This document shows, piece after piece, positions 46,010 to 57,489 of a DNA stretch of 64,000 nt. The translations under genes were made by a program, and so were the position numbers. This DNA is from Liolophura sinensis (lineage: Eukaryota; Mollusca; Polyplacophora; Chitonida; Chitonidae), in the NCBI RefSeq assembly GCF_032854445.1, contig NC_088303.1, forward strand, positions 6,953,501-7,017,500, given 5' to 3'. Within the stretch, counting starts at the first letter, position 1. Every line of letters starts with the position of its first letter. Below the pieces are notes generated by a model. The model was not told where the DNA came from and did not search any database. It saw only the letters and a list, made by a program, of their open reading frames with translations.

Positions 46010-47385
46010 CAAATAAAATGTTGGATCCTGTTCATCACCAAGGTTTGAGGCTCAGCCTTGGTGCTTTTAGAACCTCCCCAGTAGAAAGTTTATACGTGGA
46101 GGCTAATGAGCCTTCTTTATACTATCGATGTATAAAACTGAGCCTTCAATATGATGGTAAACTTAAAGCTCATCCAACAAATCCTGCTTACGACTGTGCT
46201 TTTAATCCATCATATGTAGATAAATTTAATAAATGTCCTGACAAGATCCTTCCTTTTGGTCTTCGTATACGGGACCATATTGCCGGTGCTAACATCAAGC
46301 TAGAGGATATAGCTCCGGTGTTTTCCGGAGTCTCATCCCTGGCTTCTTCCACACCCTAAACTAATATTTGATCTATGTAAATATAATAAATCCAATATAA
46401 ATCCTCTTATAATTCAGCAAAGTTTTGCTGAAATCAAGGAAGATGATATGGATTACAAATTTATATATACTGATGGGTCAAAGAATGGGGACAGGGTTGC
46501 GACTGCGCCTGTCTTAGATCAGCGGGTCACGTCCGCCACCTTCATCTTCTATCTTTTCTGCAGAGGCCAGAGCTATACTCCTGGCCTTATCATATGTTTC
46601 CTCTGGGCATGCCCAGAGGGCAGTGACATGCAGCGACTTTCTGTCTTGCCTTTTGGCAATTCAGCAAAATAAATTAAAAAATCCATTGATACTTAAGATC
46701 ATAGCCAAATACAGAAAACTAATTAAAAGAGGTAAAGATATTATATTCTGTTGGATACCAAGTCACACTGGTATCCATGGAAACACAGTCGTGGACAGGG
46801 AAGCGAAAGCTGCCCTGTATAAACCTGTGCCTCGGGTTAAAATACCGTACACTGACAAAAAGTCTAATACTGTTAAATATATTCGTGGCCTTTGGCAGGG
46901 TGAATGGGTCTTGCAGATCCATAATAAACTGCATGCTACTCATCGTGTCATTGGCCACGATGCCTATACTTGTCAAATGTCTCGTAGAGGCCAAGTAGTT
47001 TTAACGAGGTGTCGTGTTGGACACTCCCATGTAAGACATAATTTCATCTTAGATGGGAGCAGTCCTCCAGAATGTCTTGAATGTGATGCTCAATACGGCA
47101 TCAAACATATTCTGGTTGACCATGTAGACTTTGCTCATGTTCGGCAAAGATTCTACACAGTTAACTCTATATATGATTTATTTTACACCATCGCTGGCGA
47201 TGTTGTCATAAAATATTTGAAGGCCATTGGCGTATATCATTAAATATAAATTTTAATTTGTCTGAAATATTTATAGATAAAAAGTTATATACATATAGCT
47301 TTCCAAATATACTATTTTTAAATGTGCTGGTTTTCGAGTTTTAACTGTTTTGGTTTTTTCTTATCTGATTTTAAACATAGGAAGG
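46010..47385 (+). mobile_element. LINE-H: 5'-truncated copy with well-preserved RNase H
   Basis: It begins in the linker after the polymerase (LDPVHHQGLRLSLGAFRTS) and continues through RNase H, the C-terminal Cys/His region and the 3' UTR to about 47385 (ttatctgattttaaacatag). The last part of the 3' UTR and the (ATTC)n tail are missing. It lies head to head with LINE-G. Confidence 0.88.
46018..47243 (+). pseudogene. LINE-H ORF2 C-terminus: linker and RNase H, nearly intact
   Basis: Three overlapping open segments carry the most complete RNase H of the window. 46018-46359 is the linker. 46448-46672 starts the domain with FIYTDGSKNGDRV. After a frameshift near 46630, 46623-47243 continues with CSDFLSCLLAIQQ, FCWIPSHTGIHGNTVVDREAK (the last catalytic aspartate block), VLTRCRVGHSHVRHNFIL, CLECDAQYGIKH and the C-terminal IKYLKAIGVYH. 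The stop is at 47243. Only a few frameshifts prevent function. Confidence 0.88.
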
Positions 47386-48092
47386 TCAAGATTTTGATGG
47401 TCAACCTCACTTTTCTTGCAGATATACACGCCAGCTTTCCAAAACATTTGACCTGGTCGAGATATTCTGAACGCTATGTGCACTACAGAGCTTCGAACTG
47501 GAGAGCGGACAAACAGACACATTTCCAAGATAGGGTACCCCATGGTGAATTTCTTCTGCTCAAAAGTTTTTGCCTGTATCACGCTCTAACTTTGTGAAAA
47601 AGTTGGTTGGTGTCATAGGGCATGGACCCCCATTTTAACATCGGTTTTGGGAGAGGGAGTAATGTAATTCTGTGTATTTTAGGGTGTGAAGTCTTTTTTT
47701 GCTGCCAAACTGCCGTTTTTGGTGTAGAGGTGCATGCTTGGTATCAAAATGATGGAAATTATCTCAGCTTTGGACAGGTGTGAGTTTTAGTGATGAGAGT
47801 TTGAAATTCTAGGCGAGAGGACACAAGGAGACAGGTGGTACTGAGGCTGCGAGTGACGTCCCCTTGGCGTTGCTAGGCACCCCTCCCAGCTGCCAACATA
47901 GAAAGGTCGAGCTTTTGACAGTCAATCCATGTCAAGAGTTTTATGGCTTCTTTCTCACAGGCTGGGCCAGGTATGCACCAACGCTTATTGGCCATGGAAT
48001 GTTTGGGGCTGAGCTACACGTTAACAATCTATGGCTTGGGACTGCGCTAAACGTTAACAATGTCGCTCATGGAAAACTAATGGGGGTCTGGG
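47386..48092. other. unassigned sequence
   Basis: There are short open frames only. The segments near 47382-47407 and 47899-47926 look weakly alike (gaaggtcaagattttgatgg and gaaaggtcgagcttttgaca), which is not enough to define a repeat. Confidence 0.4.
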
Positions 48093-48184
48093 GCCATATT
48101 CACCGGGTCTACACTGGAGAACTCTGGCTTTGTCGCCTTTGCCTTGAGGGCTGGGGCCCTATTCCTTTTACCCAGGAGACCCAC
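48093..48184 (-). mobile_element. LINE 5'-terminal fragment
   Basis: Reading the minus strand gives the first ~90 bp of the LINE 5' UTR: gggtctcctgggtaaaaggaatagg, gccctcaaggcaaaggcgac, cagagttctccagtgtagacc and cggtgaatatgg. Nothing of the LINE follows on the left, so only the 5' end survives. Confidence 0.75.
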
Positions 48185-50819
48185 TGCGAGGCAATGGCGC
48201 GGAGACAGTGGTTTGTGTACCGTTGACTGAGTCGTGCATCAAGAAGAAGTCTGTCATCATCGAGCACAAGCTGACCACTCCCATCGCTCGCTTCTAGTAC
48301 CAGCAACCAGCCGCTTTTGGAGGGGTTACAAATAAGAGCACGTAGAAAAAACACATCGTTGCCCATGTTGCGCTAGATATAGTACCTAGATGCTTGTTGT
48401 TTGATGTCACCTCTGGCGCGACCAATTATATACGAATTAATTTGGCCTTTGTTCTGGGAAAAATGTGACCTGTCAAATTTTGAAGAAACACAAGTTCTGA
48501 TAGGACAACCCAACACCCTCTTTTATTAGCGAAATGGAACCGTCCCAGCGTTCATGACTTGGACGGCAACTGTGCATAGATTGCCAATTTGAGCACATCC
48601 ATGATGTACTTATGCAAAAGAAATCACACAGTAACTTACAAAAGATAAACTTTTATTTTTTATTTTGGTTTTCATGTTAAAAATAATACTTTTCTTGTAA
48701 ACTAAAATAGGGTTTGGTTCAAATTTCTAAAGAGTCAATATTTTAAAATACATCTATGACATGGAACATCTAAAATTGTATTCGGTACCTATTCTGGATT
48801 CGTATTATTCCGCTAACACAGTATACATGTACAGGCATTTCTCCTGTCAGTTTATTATAGTGATAGTTTTTACACTTCTGGGTAAAATGATACAGGTATA
48901 ATCTGGGCAAATAAACCTGGATATTTTATGGACACCATGGTTCAGTCGTTTAGACACTTGGTGACAAGAGGCCATCATTTCTAAACTAGGGGGAATAAAG
49001 ACGGAAATAACGCTTTAATGATGGTTTTTGCACCTTCTCACAAAATCCATTTAGGGGTTTTTAGATTAATATTACCCTGCGTTCCACAACATGAAATATA
49101 AGGTTAGATTGGTTGTTGATGATTTCCCTGTGTTATTCGTCATAATGATTTACGCCGATGCAAAGGGACAGCTTGTCTGAGAACCCTGACAGTATGCATA
49201 GTTACTGGAAGTTTAGAGGAAAAGGTCGCATAAAATGATGTCAACATTAGGAGAAAAGCTATTGAAAACTGTGCCTATACTATATTTAGTTGACTTTTCA
49301 GATTTTCCATTGCACTGGACAAAATTCTATGACATGTTCGAAGTGTAAAGTGAACTTTGTGGACCATAATACTGGTGGCAAATCTTTCTGACGTTACCAC
49401 AACTTTTTTCTTCATTCCCCTGTAGGCGAATTATTAGAATATGCTTTAACTGAACCCTACAGTCTACAGAAATGTCCAAATATTGTAATGTATTTAACAC
49501 TTCACACCCTTTTTTTGGCATGAACGCAAGTGATAAAACGTAATTTATTATACTTCTTGAGCTATGCATATCAACTAAAAGAAATCAATGAAAAATGGAA
49601 GACGTGCAAAAATACAAGACAAAACAAAAATGCAAAATAAAGTATGACAAAGGTAAAGGTAGTTGTGCAAAAATATATAAACCACCACCTCACAACCTTT
49701 ATCTCTTCCCAGTTTAAAGTGACGCAGTGAAAAATCGTAAAATCCCTCTAAATAAAAAAGATGCAAATAAATCTGGCTGTTTTTACAAAACAGAAGTCCA
49801 TAGACGTGTCTGGGATGTAAAGAGCCTAACGAGAGAACTTTTTATCTTTTTCTTTACAGAAACCATGAGCAAACAAAATCCGATGGATTTTTTTGCTGGC
49901 GAGATCGGGCGATTGAACAAATCCTCGGAAATCGTAAAGATGAACACAATTTGGCGCCAAAAACTATCCGCGCACTTTCATTAAAGAAAGTACTTGACAA
50001 TATGTTCACCGACAGGTTTCTTTGGACGGTTTTGCTTGGCCATGACATACCGACTTGTTTTAGTAAACCAATACTCATCTTTGGGAGGGGTAGACGATAA
50101 CGTCATATGGCTCTTTGTATGTGATAACAAGGCTATCAACAGAAATGCTACATCTTGTCATTGTCCTGAATTAATATGTAGTTTTAAGTTCATGTAAATG
50201 CTTATAAGCGTATCACACACATCCTAGCACCATGGCTTCAGCAGAATTATGTAAAGAAAAAAACATTAATTGATAACGTGTAAGAAATCTGAAAGCTAAC
50301 AAACTGAATGATGTTTTGGAGGCTGTAGACTTGCTTTAAATGTTAGGGATATTTCTGTTGCGTTAAATAAATAAAAAGTGGTGCATTGTAATTTATCTTC
50401 ATATTTGCGCAGATTGCTCAGATAACAGTAATAATACTTCCCATACCTACATAATGGCTGATAGTTTTAGTCAAGTAGAATATAACGTGCATATGTGTGT
50501 AGGCACAAATGTACAAAGATGGCGCCATTCAAAGCTCTGGTTAAAATATGAACAGCAGCGATTGATTACCCTCCTTTGAAGTTTCAGACGGGTAATAAAC
50601 TGCCTTTTTCTTTATTGTGACACTAACACACACATGTCTCATAAACATCACACTTTACACAGTTCACAGTGATCGAATAATATTGGGTTACCAAGCACTT
50701 CACTAATTTACCCAGCCACGTGATGGAAAGAGCTGCGGGCTATCGGCACCAAATTATGAAGTCTGTGGAAAAAAAGTGTCATGTCAAATATCAAGTGTCG
50801 TGAGTAAAACCATTCTAGG
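48185..50819. other. unassigned sequence, no gene supported
   Basis: No family is recognised. A 39-codon plus-strand frame at 49865-49984 follows ttttctttacag and contains a perfect 12-bp palindrome, tttggcgccaaa (49950-49961). It might be an exon of an unseen gene, but there is no further support. Confidence 0.4.
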
Positions 50820-50929
50820 ATCAGTCTTTACTAACCATATTTGACCTTCTCTCTAATCCAGCCATCCCTGTCCCTGAAAAATGAATGATAGGGTGCGACT
50901 GACTTGGCACTTCAAGGGACAAGCCAATT

Positions 50930-51110
50930 TTGGACCCGCACAGACCGGAGCTCGGTGAAGTTGGCACAAGATTCCAACACAACATACACCACCATATTCG
51001 CCAGAATGCAGCTCGCGCAGCTGAAAATATGGAAATAAATGTTGTGTTGGAACATAGTGCCAACTTTATTTTTTACCTAGCAGGGTAAAGTTGGCACAAT
51101 ACTCCAACAC
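50930..51110. repeat. left palindromic arm of the fold-back element
   Basis: It reads ggtgaagttggcacaagatt, ccaacacaacatacaccacc, catattcgccagaatgcagc, gctgaaaatatggaaataaa, tgttgtgttggaacatagtg, ccaactt. Its halves pair with each other, and as a block it is the inverted copy of 53320-53450. A third partial start (aaagttggcacaatactcc) follows at 51071. Confidence 0.85.
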
Positions 51111-51473
51111 AACATTCTACGGGATAGTAAGTATACAGTGAGCATGTGCCTGACATGTATTAAAAGGTCCCATAAACAAGCCTTTTAAAGTAAATGCTGT
51201 CTTTATTCACATACACACCGCATTAACCTGTTATCAAATATACCATCACAAATTCGTTAATATTTGAAAGATAGCCAGTCCTTAAGGTTACGTTGGTGGG
51301 ATAGAAAAACATCTACAAGTTGTAGCAGCTCTGGAATAAGGACTAATCGACAGCACTGCGTGTTTACGTTTAGTGCTATTTTGGACCGGCCGTAACTTGC
51401 CACGATGTTAAAAATGCCGTCGAAAAAAGGGTATCGTTAAAACATAGCAGCTTATATGGGTACGTTCGAGGGA

Positions 51474-51648
51474 TCGGTGGGAAGAAAACAGGCAGCGCCC
51501 GGGTGGAAAACCACGACCATCCACAGGTTGCTGAGAGACATTTCCACATACGGCCGGAGAGGAAGCCAGAATGAACTGGACCGCATTGGTGAGAGGCCTC
51601 TTGGTCACTGCAACGCGGTGGCGTGCTAACCACCTCGGCCACGGAGAT
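51474..51648 (-). mobile_element. SINE inside the fold-back element, tail missing
   Basis: Minus orientation, with the head gtggccgaggtggttagcac, body tggcttcctctccggccg and ccatccacaggttgctgaga and ggtgggaagaaaacaggcagcg. The 3' tail is lost at about 51474. It lies between the left arm and the tandem array. Confidence 0.82.
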
Positions 51649-51834
51649 AGCTAGAAATGAATTTTAAGATGTGCTAAAGCAAACAGGCATATATTTCTAA
51701 TTCAGTTCGGCGCAGCAGCCTCACCTAGACACATTCAATACCTTTTCTATCTATAGCACTACGCTCCAATCTGTGGGCAAATTACAAAGAATACAACATA
51801 TTTAGGCCACACAACGTGTCCGGTCTATGCAAAT

Positions 51835-53115
51835 GTATCTATGTTAGCGGTTATCTTTTTAGTGACACTCATTATTCAGAAGGAATTTTTCACATCGTGG
51901 CAAGTAGCAGAGGTTCTAGAATGGCATTAAATGTAACCCTGAAACACAGTGCTATTAATCAATAATCATTTGATTTCCGACCCCCGAATGTACTTATGTA
52001 AGCGGTTATCTTTTAATGATACCCATTTCCCAGAAGGAAAGTAGCAGATAGTCTAGAATGGCACTAAATTTCAACACGGAACACAATTCCGTAGATTAAT
52101 CCCCCATTCCAGGGCGTCTACCTCTTGCAGCATGTTTTCCGATCACTAGCGTGGACCTATAAAAGCGGTTATCTTCCTGGTGATCCCTGTTTTTCGAAAG
52201 GAATATTTGACACCATGGCAAGTAGCAACAGTCTACAATGGCACTAAATGTGAAGCTGGGGCAAAGTCCTGTCGAATATTTCCGATCCTTGAATGTACCT
52301 ATGCAAGCGGTTATCTTTTAATAATCCCCATTTTCAGAAGAAAATTTAGACCGTGGTAAGTAGCAGACGTTCTAGAATGGCACTAAATATAAACCTAAAA
52401 CATAGTACTATCAATTAATCCCCACCCCAGTGCGCCAACGACTTGCAGCATATGTTTTCTGGCCACTCAAATGTACCTATCTTTTAATTAGTTTTTAACT
52501 TTTTAATGATAACCGTTTTGGAGCACGTTTTTGACACAGTGGCAGGTAGCAATGGCACTAAATGTAAAAGATGGGATAAATCACTATCAGGTAATCACAA
52601 TTCCATGACGTCTGTGACTTGCAGCATATATTTTCCGACCACTCGAATGTATCTATATAAGCTGTTATCTTACTTGTGATACCAGATTTTCCGAATACAT
52701 TTTTTACACCGTGGCAATTAGCAGACGATCTAGAATGGCACTCATTGACACAGTAATGTACATTAATTCCCATTCCACGGCGTCTGCAACTTGCTGCCTG
52801 TGTTTAACAACTTTTTGAATGTACCCATATAAGCGATTATCTTTTTTAATGAATACCGTTTTTCAGATGCCATTATGACACCATGGCATGTAGCAGACGG
52901 TCTAGAATGGCAGTAAATGTAAAGCTGAGACACAGTACTGTTGATTAATTCCCATTCCCGGGCGTCTGCAACTTGCAGTATATGATTTCCAACCCCTTCA
53001 ATGTTCCTATGTAAGTGGTTATCCTTTTAATGATACCCATTTTTATGGCTCGTTTTTGAAACAGTGGCCGTAGCAGATGGTCTGGAATGGCACTACACGT
53101 AAAGATGGGGTACAC
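51835..53115 (+). repeat. tandem satellite-like array, 8 units of ~142-182 bp
   Basis: The marker gcggttatctttt-like motif occurs at about 51847, 52002, 52165, 52307, 52485 (degraded), 52661, 52833 and 53015. Each unit also contains accat/ccgtggcaagtagcaga, gtctagaatggcactaaatg, cacagtactgt, ccattccagggcgtctgc and cttgcagcatatgttttccg. Units differ by point changes and small indels, so the array is old. There are no uniform spacers, which excludes CRISPR-like organisation. Confidence 0.92.
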
Positions 53116-53319
53116 TACTCTTCCCGTCAATTAACATTAAGGGCTTATTTTAAGAAGGTATATTTGATAACAGGTAAATGCGATGTGTGTGCGAGTGAAT
53201 GAAGATCGCATTTAACTTTAACTTTAAATGGTGGTGAATGTTGTTTTGGAGAACTTCTATTACACGCCATACACATGTTCACTATATATGTATTACCCAG
53301 TAGAACTTTACCATGCCTG

Positions 53320-53480
53320 GTAAAATCTAAAGTTGGCACCACATTACAACCCAACATTCACTTCCATATTTGCAGGTGCTCGAGCTGTATTTTGGCAAAT
53401 ATGGTGTTCAGCGTTGTGTCGGAGTATTGTGCCAACTTCACCGACCTACCGGACCGATGTAATACGTGCATCCCTAAGAC
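53320..53480. repeat. right palindromic arm of the fold-back element
   Basis: It reads aaagttggcaccacattaca, acccaacattcacttccata, tttgcaggtgctcgagctgt, attttggcaaatatggtgtt, cagcgttgtgtcggagtatt, gtgccaacttcaccgacc. This is the reverse-complement counterpart of the left arm at roughly 80 percent identity by eye. Confidence 0.85.
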
Positions 53481-53859
53481 GTTTTGGCATCGAATTGCGG
53501 AACGTAAGAAAAACGAAGATTACTAACTATCGTGACTACTAACCTAAGATAAGTATCTAAATCACAGTTCGGACCATCAACTGGAGAAAAAAATTTCTAA
53601 AGTCAAATCCCAAAGACCACTGGTTTGAAATTGTCATCACACTTCGCTAACCTTGTGTAACCTTATTTAAAAACAATTGTAAGCAATTGTCAGCTCTTTG
53701 TAGTGATGTCGAAAGTACAAAGATGTGTTAGAAAATGTATCCTATGGGCACCCTTTAAAAGCGATAATACTGTTCTAAAGCTACCATGGTACATACTAAC
53801 TACGTACACTTACACATCCAATCCTGTTTTATACCACTTTGTCTCCTTAAAGTTTGTCT

Positions 53860-54028
53860 TGGCTCCAATATCTATGGGAGCTAATGTTAAACTTTGTTTT
53901 AAACGTTGTGATAAACGTTGTTTTAACACTAGGTCGTCGTTAAATTGATCTTGCGATTATCTACTTGGAACGCCCTATGGACTACGAATGGTATCCGAAT
54001 GTCGGACATGGCGCTTATATCTGTCTAG
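53860..54028 (+). mobile_element. Penelope-like 3' UTR fragment
   Basis: It matches 23085-23206: atgggagctaatgttaaact, aaacgttgttttaacac, gatcttgcgattatctactt, ggaacgccctatggactacg, gaatgtcggacatggcgctt atat. An extra ~25 bp includes a local duplication of the aaacgttgt motif. It ends at the same 3' terminus as the other copies. Confidence 0.68.
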
Positions 54029-55121
54029 TTTTCCTGCATCTGCTGACCCTGGCCATATTCGAAAAATAAGAATCTCAAGTTCTTATCTTCCATTTAAGGG
54101 AAAGTTGCACAACGCCACTTATTAATACCAAATTTGAGATATAGATCAACTTCCATAACCCACGTCTGTTCGCTAAAACCATGAGACAACAGAGTAGGGC
54201 TGAAACTAAGAAATTCAAGGACATTTGACACATTAAGCATCACTACCTGGGCTTTTTGAAAACTGTTTTAAGATTTAATACCACATTTAACTTTAAGCCA
54301 AATCTTTAATTTTGTACTTAGCCTTAAAAACTGGATAACATTGTATCAGATATGAGCTGAAACTGCTACTAATATACTTTAACACTGGAAAACGCCATTG
54401 AACTATTACCTACATTAACGTGGCACATTTCTTTGTGGTTTTACCATATTCATTTTACCTGCTCCAATTGGAAAGCATCAACTGACAAATAGGTTAGAAA
54501 TGTATGCGTCGAAACACACTTTCGTAGACATTAAGAAACTCGCAAACAAGAAAAAATAACATTTCCTTTAATTGAATCTGGGACTTTGAAACTTGTGAAA
54601 CAATCATGTGTCCAGTTGTCCAGATTATATTAATCATAGGCTGAGCTTTGTGCGATATGGTTCATTCGGGTGATTTTGATGATGCTTTTGTGGTAAATTG
54701 TTGAAATAATATTTGTATCACGCTAAACAACAGTGTACACTTGAACTTGGACAAGAGTCGCCTTTGTGGGTAAAAGGGTAGGCCATTGCATTAGTATAGA
54801 CACAGTAATTAAAATGCAGAGCTTCCAACATAAGTAAGAAAACAAAAATGTTGGGTTTTAAAGGTCAAACGCGAAGAGAGTCCAAAAAGTTTTTTCGATA
54901 GTCGACTTTGTACCAGATGGTGATGAGGTTGGGTGCGACACCATGATTTGTAGCTGTACACCAGCCACATGCAGACCTGCCCTCCCCTTAACTGTAGTTC
55001 ATTGCCTTCACGTGACAAATGGAAGCTTCACATTCCATAGAATCCTCAATCGATAAAAAACCCCGTTCCAATGGAATACAGATTTGCAAGTAGCAGAATA
55101 AGGTCGCTAATTGCTACACAG
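54029..55121. other. unassigned sequence
   Basis: No repeat family or coding domain is recognised in this AT-rich stretch between the Penelope-like fragment and the LINE-I tail. Confidence 0.45.
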
Positions 55122-55505
55122 TGAATGAATGAATGATTATGGCTTAACGTCACCTCGGCAATGTTTCAGCCATATTGTCGTGAAAACATAAACAAACATC
55201 AAGGTCATTTCTTTTCGATATGATGGCGAACACGAAAAACAAAGCAAAAACGTTCGGACATGCTTAAAAGTTGGTAAGAAAAATTAAAAAACTTGAAATT
55301 CGAAAACTACAATATTTTAAAATAAGTTTATCCAGATATATATATATATAAGGCCAATGGTCCTCAAGTATTTTATGACAGTATCGACAGTAATGTTGTC
55401 AATAAAATATAAATGGAGGTCAATGTGTAGACTTTGAACAACATGGGCAAAGTCTACACAGTCAATCAAGATATGTTTGATGCCGTATTCAGCATCACAA
55501 TTGTG
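55122..55505 (-). mobile_element. LINE-I: 5'-truncated 3' end with (GAAT)n
   Basis: It starts with (GAAT)3 and gattatggcttaacgtcacc, the reverse complement of the LINE 3' end. It continues through the 3' UTR (tcgatatgatggcgaacac, cttgaaattcgaaaactac) to the last ~60 codons of ORF2 (caaagtctacacagtcaatc, tttgatgccgtattcagcatc), then ends at about 55500. Confidence 0.83.
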
Positions 55506-55606
55506 AATTCGAGGAATAAGGTTGAAGTGTATATTTTGATGATATACCAGTATTCATGGAATGCATCATTCATATCACTTACCGACTGAAGTTTGTCCAC
55601 CGCCCT

Positions 55607-57313
55607 TCAACAGCGGGTCCAGTGTGTTTTTTGTGGATAATCCTGGGGTGGGGAGGGGTGGGGACATCTCTTCACATTCCTGCTGCATGCTTCAAGGAAT
55701 GTCTTCTCTTCCCCACGAATGGGATGCCCACTGAGGGAGAAAGCTTCATACTGTTGCAGCAACTGGTGGACAGCAAGCGGACACTGGAGTCTAATAAGGG
55801 AATCCATCAGGGACAGGCGGGTGGATTTCCCGACACCCTGGAACAAGGGATCAAACTTCGCTCTGGCGGCACTCGTCACTTCCGGTAGGCAAACACATAC
55901 AAAAGGTGGGTCAGGACAGGTCAAAACTCGGACAGGAAGGACACACTGGGATCTGACGAAGTGGAACACCATCCAAGAAATTCATTTGCTGAAGGATCAG
56001 AAGCCTCGGCGAGATAGACCTTGAGGAGAGCATCTGTGACGCCATATAAAGCAACAAGGACCATCTGCCAGGCGTTGTGATGATCATGGCAGTAATGTAC
56101 ACTGTCCTGGGGGTTGGGGGTTCTGAACAGGCCAGGCGGTGAATCATCACATGCCAACCGACAAGGAATACGGTTTTTATCATGTTCATCTCCATGTGGC
56201 CAAGACCGATGATTGGCAGAATGTCCTTGTATTTCCGATGTTCCTCGCCTAGCAGCACTGGTGATTTGGCAGACCATGGTCGCGAAAGTCCTGGAGTCAT
56301 GTTTTGAACGTTGCTGGACAGTGTTGGTACCTGAAGTGTTGCTGGACAGTGTGGGTACCTGAAGTGTTGTCAATGATCTTGTTTGGAAGACCATCACAGT
56401 CCAGTACTGTCCAGTTCCGGGAACTCCCAACGCCAGTTTCTTGCATGATGTGATACAGAACAGCACAAACACTTTCAAAGGAACACGGGTTGACAAATCA
56501 TGGTTCTACCAACGAAAGGGACATTGATGAGGGTGATGAGACGTAACACAATTGTAGTGATCCTCGCTTGTCCTAAAATGAAGACGTTAAAGACAGAGCT
56601 AATCCGATGGAGAGGAATCTCAAGGCGGCCTTGAACGAAGTACGAACGAATGATTTTGAATGTTTGGGCAGGAGACTCCTCCTACTGGGTAAGCTCCCGG
56701 AGAACTTAAACAGACATAAATCACAAAGTGTGACGACACCAAAACGCTGGAAACATCTTGGGGGACATCTGGATGTTGGCGCAAGAATGGGGATAATGTG
56801 GATATGGTTGGTGATGACGCCTACCGCGGGTAAGATCCACCCAGGCCAGTGGAGTTCAGGATGGTAGAAACTATCTTGCTGCCCGAGTTGAAATATAGGA
56901 GAACACTGAGGATGGACAAAAATAGTCTGACAGAGGACGAGTTGGAGAGGTGGAAATTGCTGCTGTGGTGTGGGCTCCTCCGGAATCTCGCAGGCTTTGG
57001 CGAGGGGCTTCATAGTCGCTCGCAGTCCATGTAGTTGAAGCCAAGTTGAAACAGCAGTGTCACAGACGGACATGTTCCTATGGTGCTGGCTGATCTGGAC
57101 AGTACTGTATGCCAATGTAAACATCTCTTTGCCAATGCAGGTGGGTAGAGCTGTGAGAACTGGTTGCAAGTTTTCGTCACTGATTTTCCTCTCCACGATG
57201 GCCTGGCATAGCCCCTTGATGGTGAAATGTTGAGGTTGCTCATCAGTGCAGACGAAATGTGCCTCAATGTATGAGGCACAGTCTGTGCACATAAATGTTG
57301 ACTGTCTGTGCAA
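55607..57313 (-). pseudogene. relic of an uncharacterised metazoan protein family, frameshifted
   Basis: Minus-strand segments form one protein relic. 57313-56573 (246 codons) reads FMCTDCASYIEAHFVCTD, LCQAIVERKISDENLQPVL, MSVCDTAVSTWLQLHGLRA, PPLQLVLCQTIFVHPQC, HPELHWPGWILPAVG and IPILAPTSRCPP. A second part near 56430-56300 has LDCDGLPNKIIDNT and a QHCPATF motif, with a tandem microduplication. Then come EEHRKYKDILPIIGLGHMEMNM (56245-56160), DHHNAWQMV in another frame (about 56090), and the C-terminal RLQCPLAVHQLLQQYEAFSLSG with GEEKTFLEA (55800-55690). Frame changes occur near 56570, 56290, 56130 and 55930. From memory, similar proteins recur in marine invertebrates, but I know no established function. 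A transposon-related origin is possible and unproven. Confidence 0.62.
56306..56358. repeat. ~27-bp tandem duplication in the relic gene
   Basis: The sequence gttgctggacagtgttggtacctgaagt is followed by gttgctggacagtgtgggtacctgaagt. The duplicated block covers the QHCP-type coding segment and adds to the frame damage. Confidence 0.88.
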
Positions 57314-57489
57314 CCAGTTCTCCTGCAGTGCCCTGTCGAAAACTACATAAGCTTTTGTACTATACTGCTGAACCCCCTACGGTTATTCACTTGTTACGAC
57401 GAAAAAGTGTTACATGATGTTATAACATTTCAGGTAATTAAAGAGCAATGGGGCACAGTAAACTGCTAGCAAATTTACTACTTGTACTC

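Larger units (their letters stand above)
50820..53560. mobile_element. unclassified fold-back element with satellite core
   Basis: Two inverted copies of a ~150-170 bp unit lie at about 50930-51110 and 53320-53480. Each is itself palindromic (gttggcacaa ... attccaacacaacat ... atgttgtgttgga ... gtgccaac). Between them lie a SINE (51474-51648) and eight tandem units of ~142-182 bp (51835-53115). Similarity of the outer flanks seems to continue past the inner palindromes (caccgagctccggtc against caccgacctaccggacc). No transposase frame is present, so any mobility would be non-autonomous. The layout recalls tandem-repeat-bearing bivalve elements such as pearl, but the inverted arms differ. Confidence 0.65.

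Noticed and set aside
47382-47926. paired similar segments at 47382-47407 and 47899-47926
   Set aside because: The similarity covers under 30 bp with several differences, so chance is likely.
51835-53115. CRISPR-like array
   Set aside because: Repeats are adjacent, diverged, ~160 bp long and lack unique spacers. The genome is eukaryotic.
56607-57034. plus-strand open frames opposite the uncharacterised relic
   Set aside because: They are antisense shadows. The minus strand carries the coherent motifs over the same bases.
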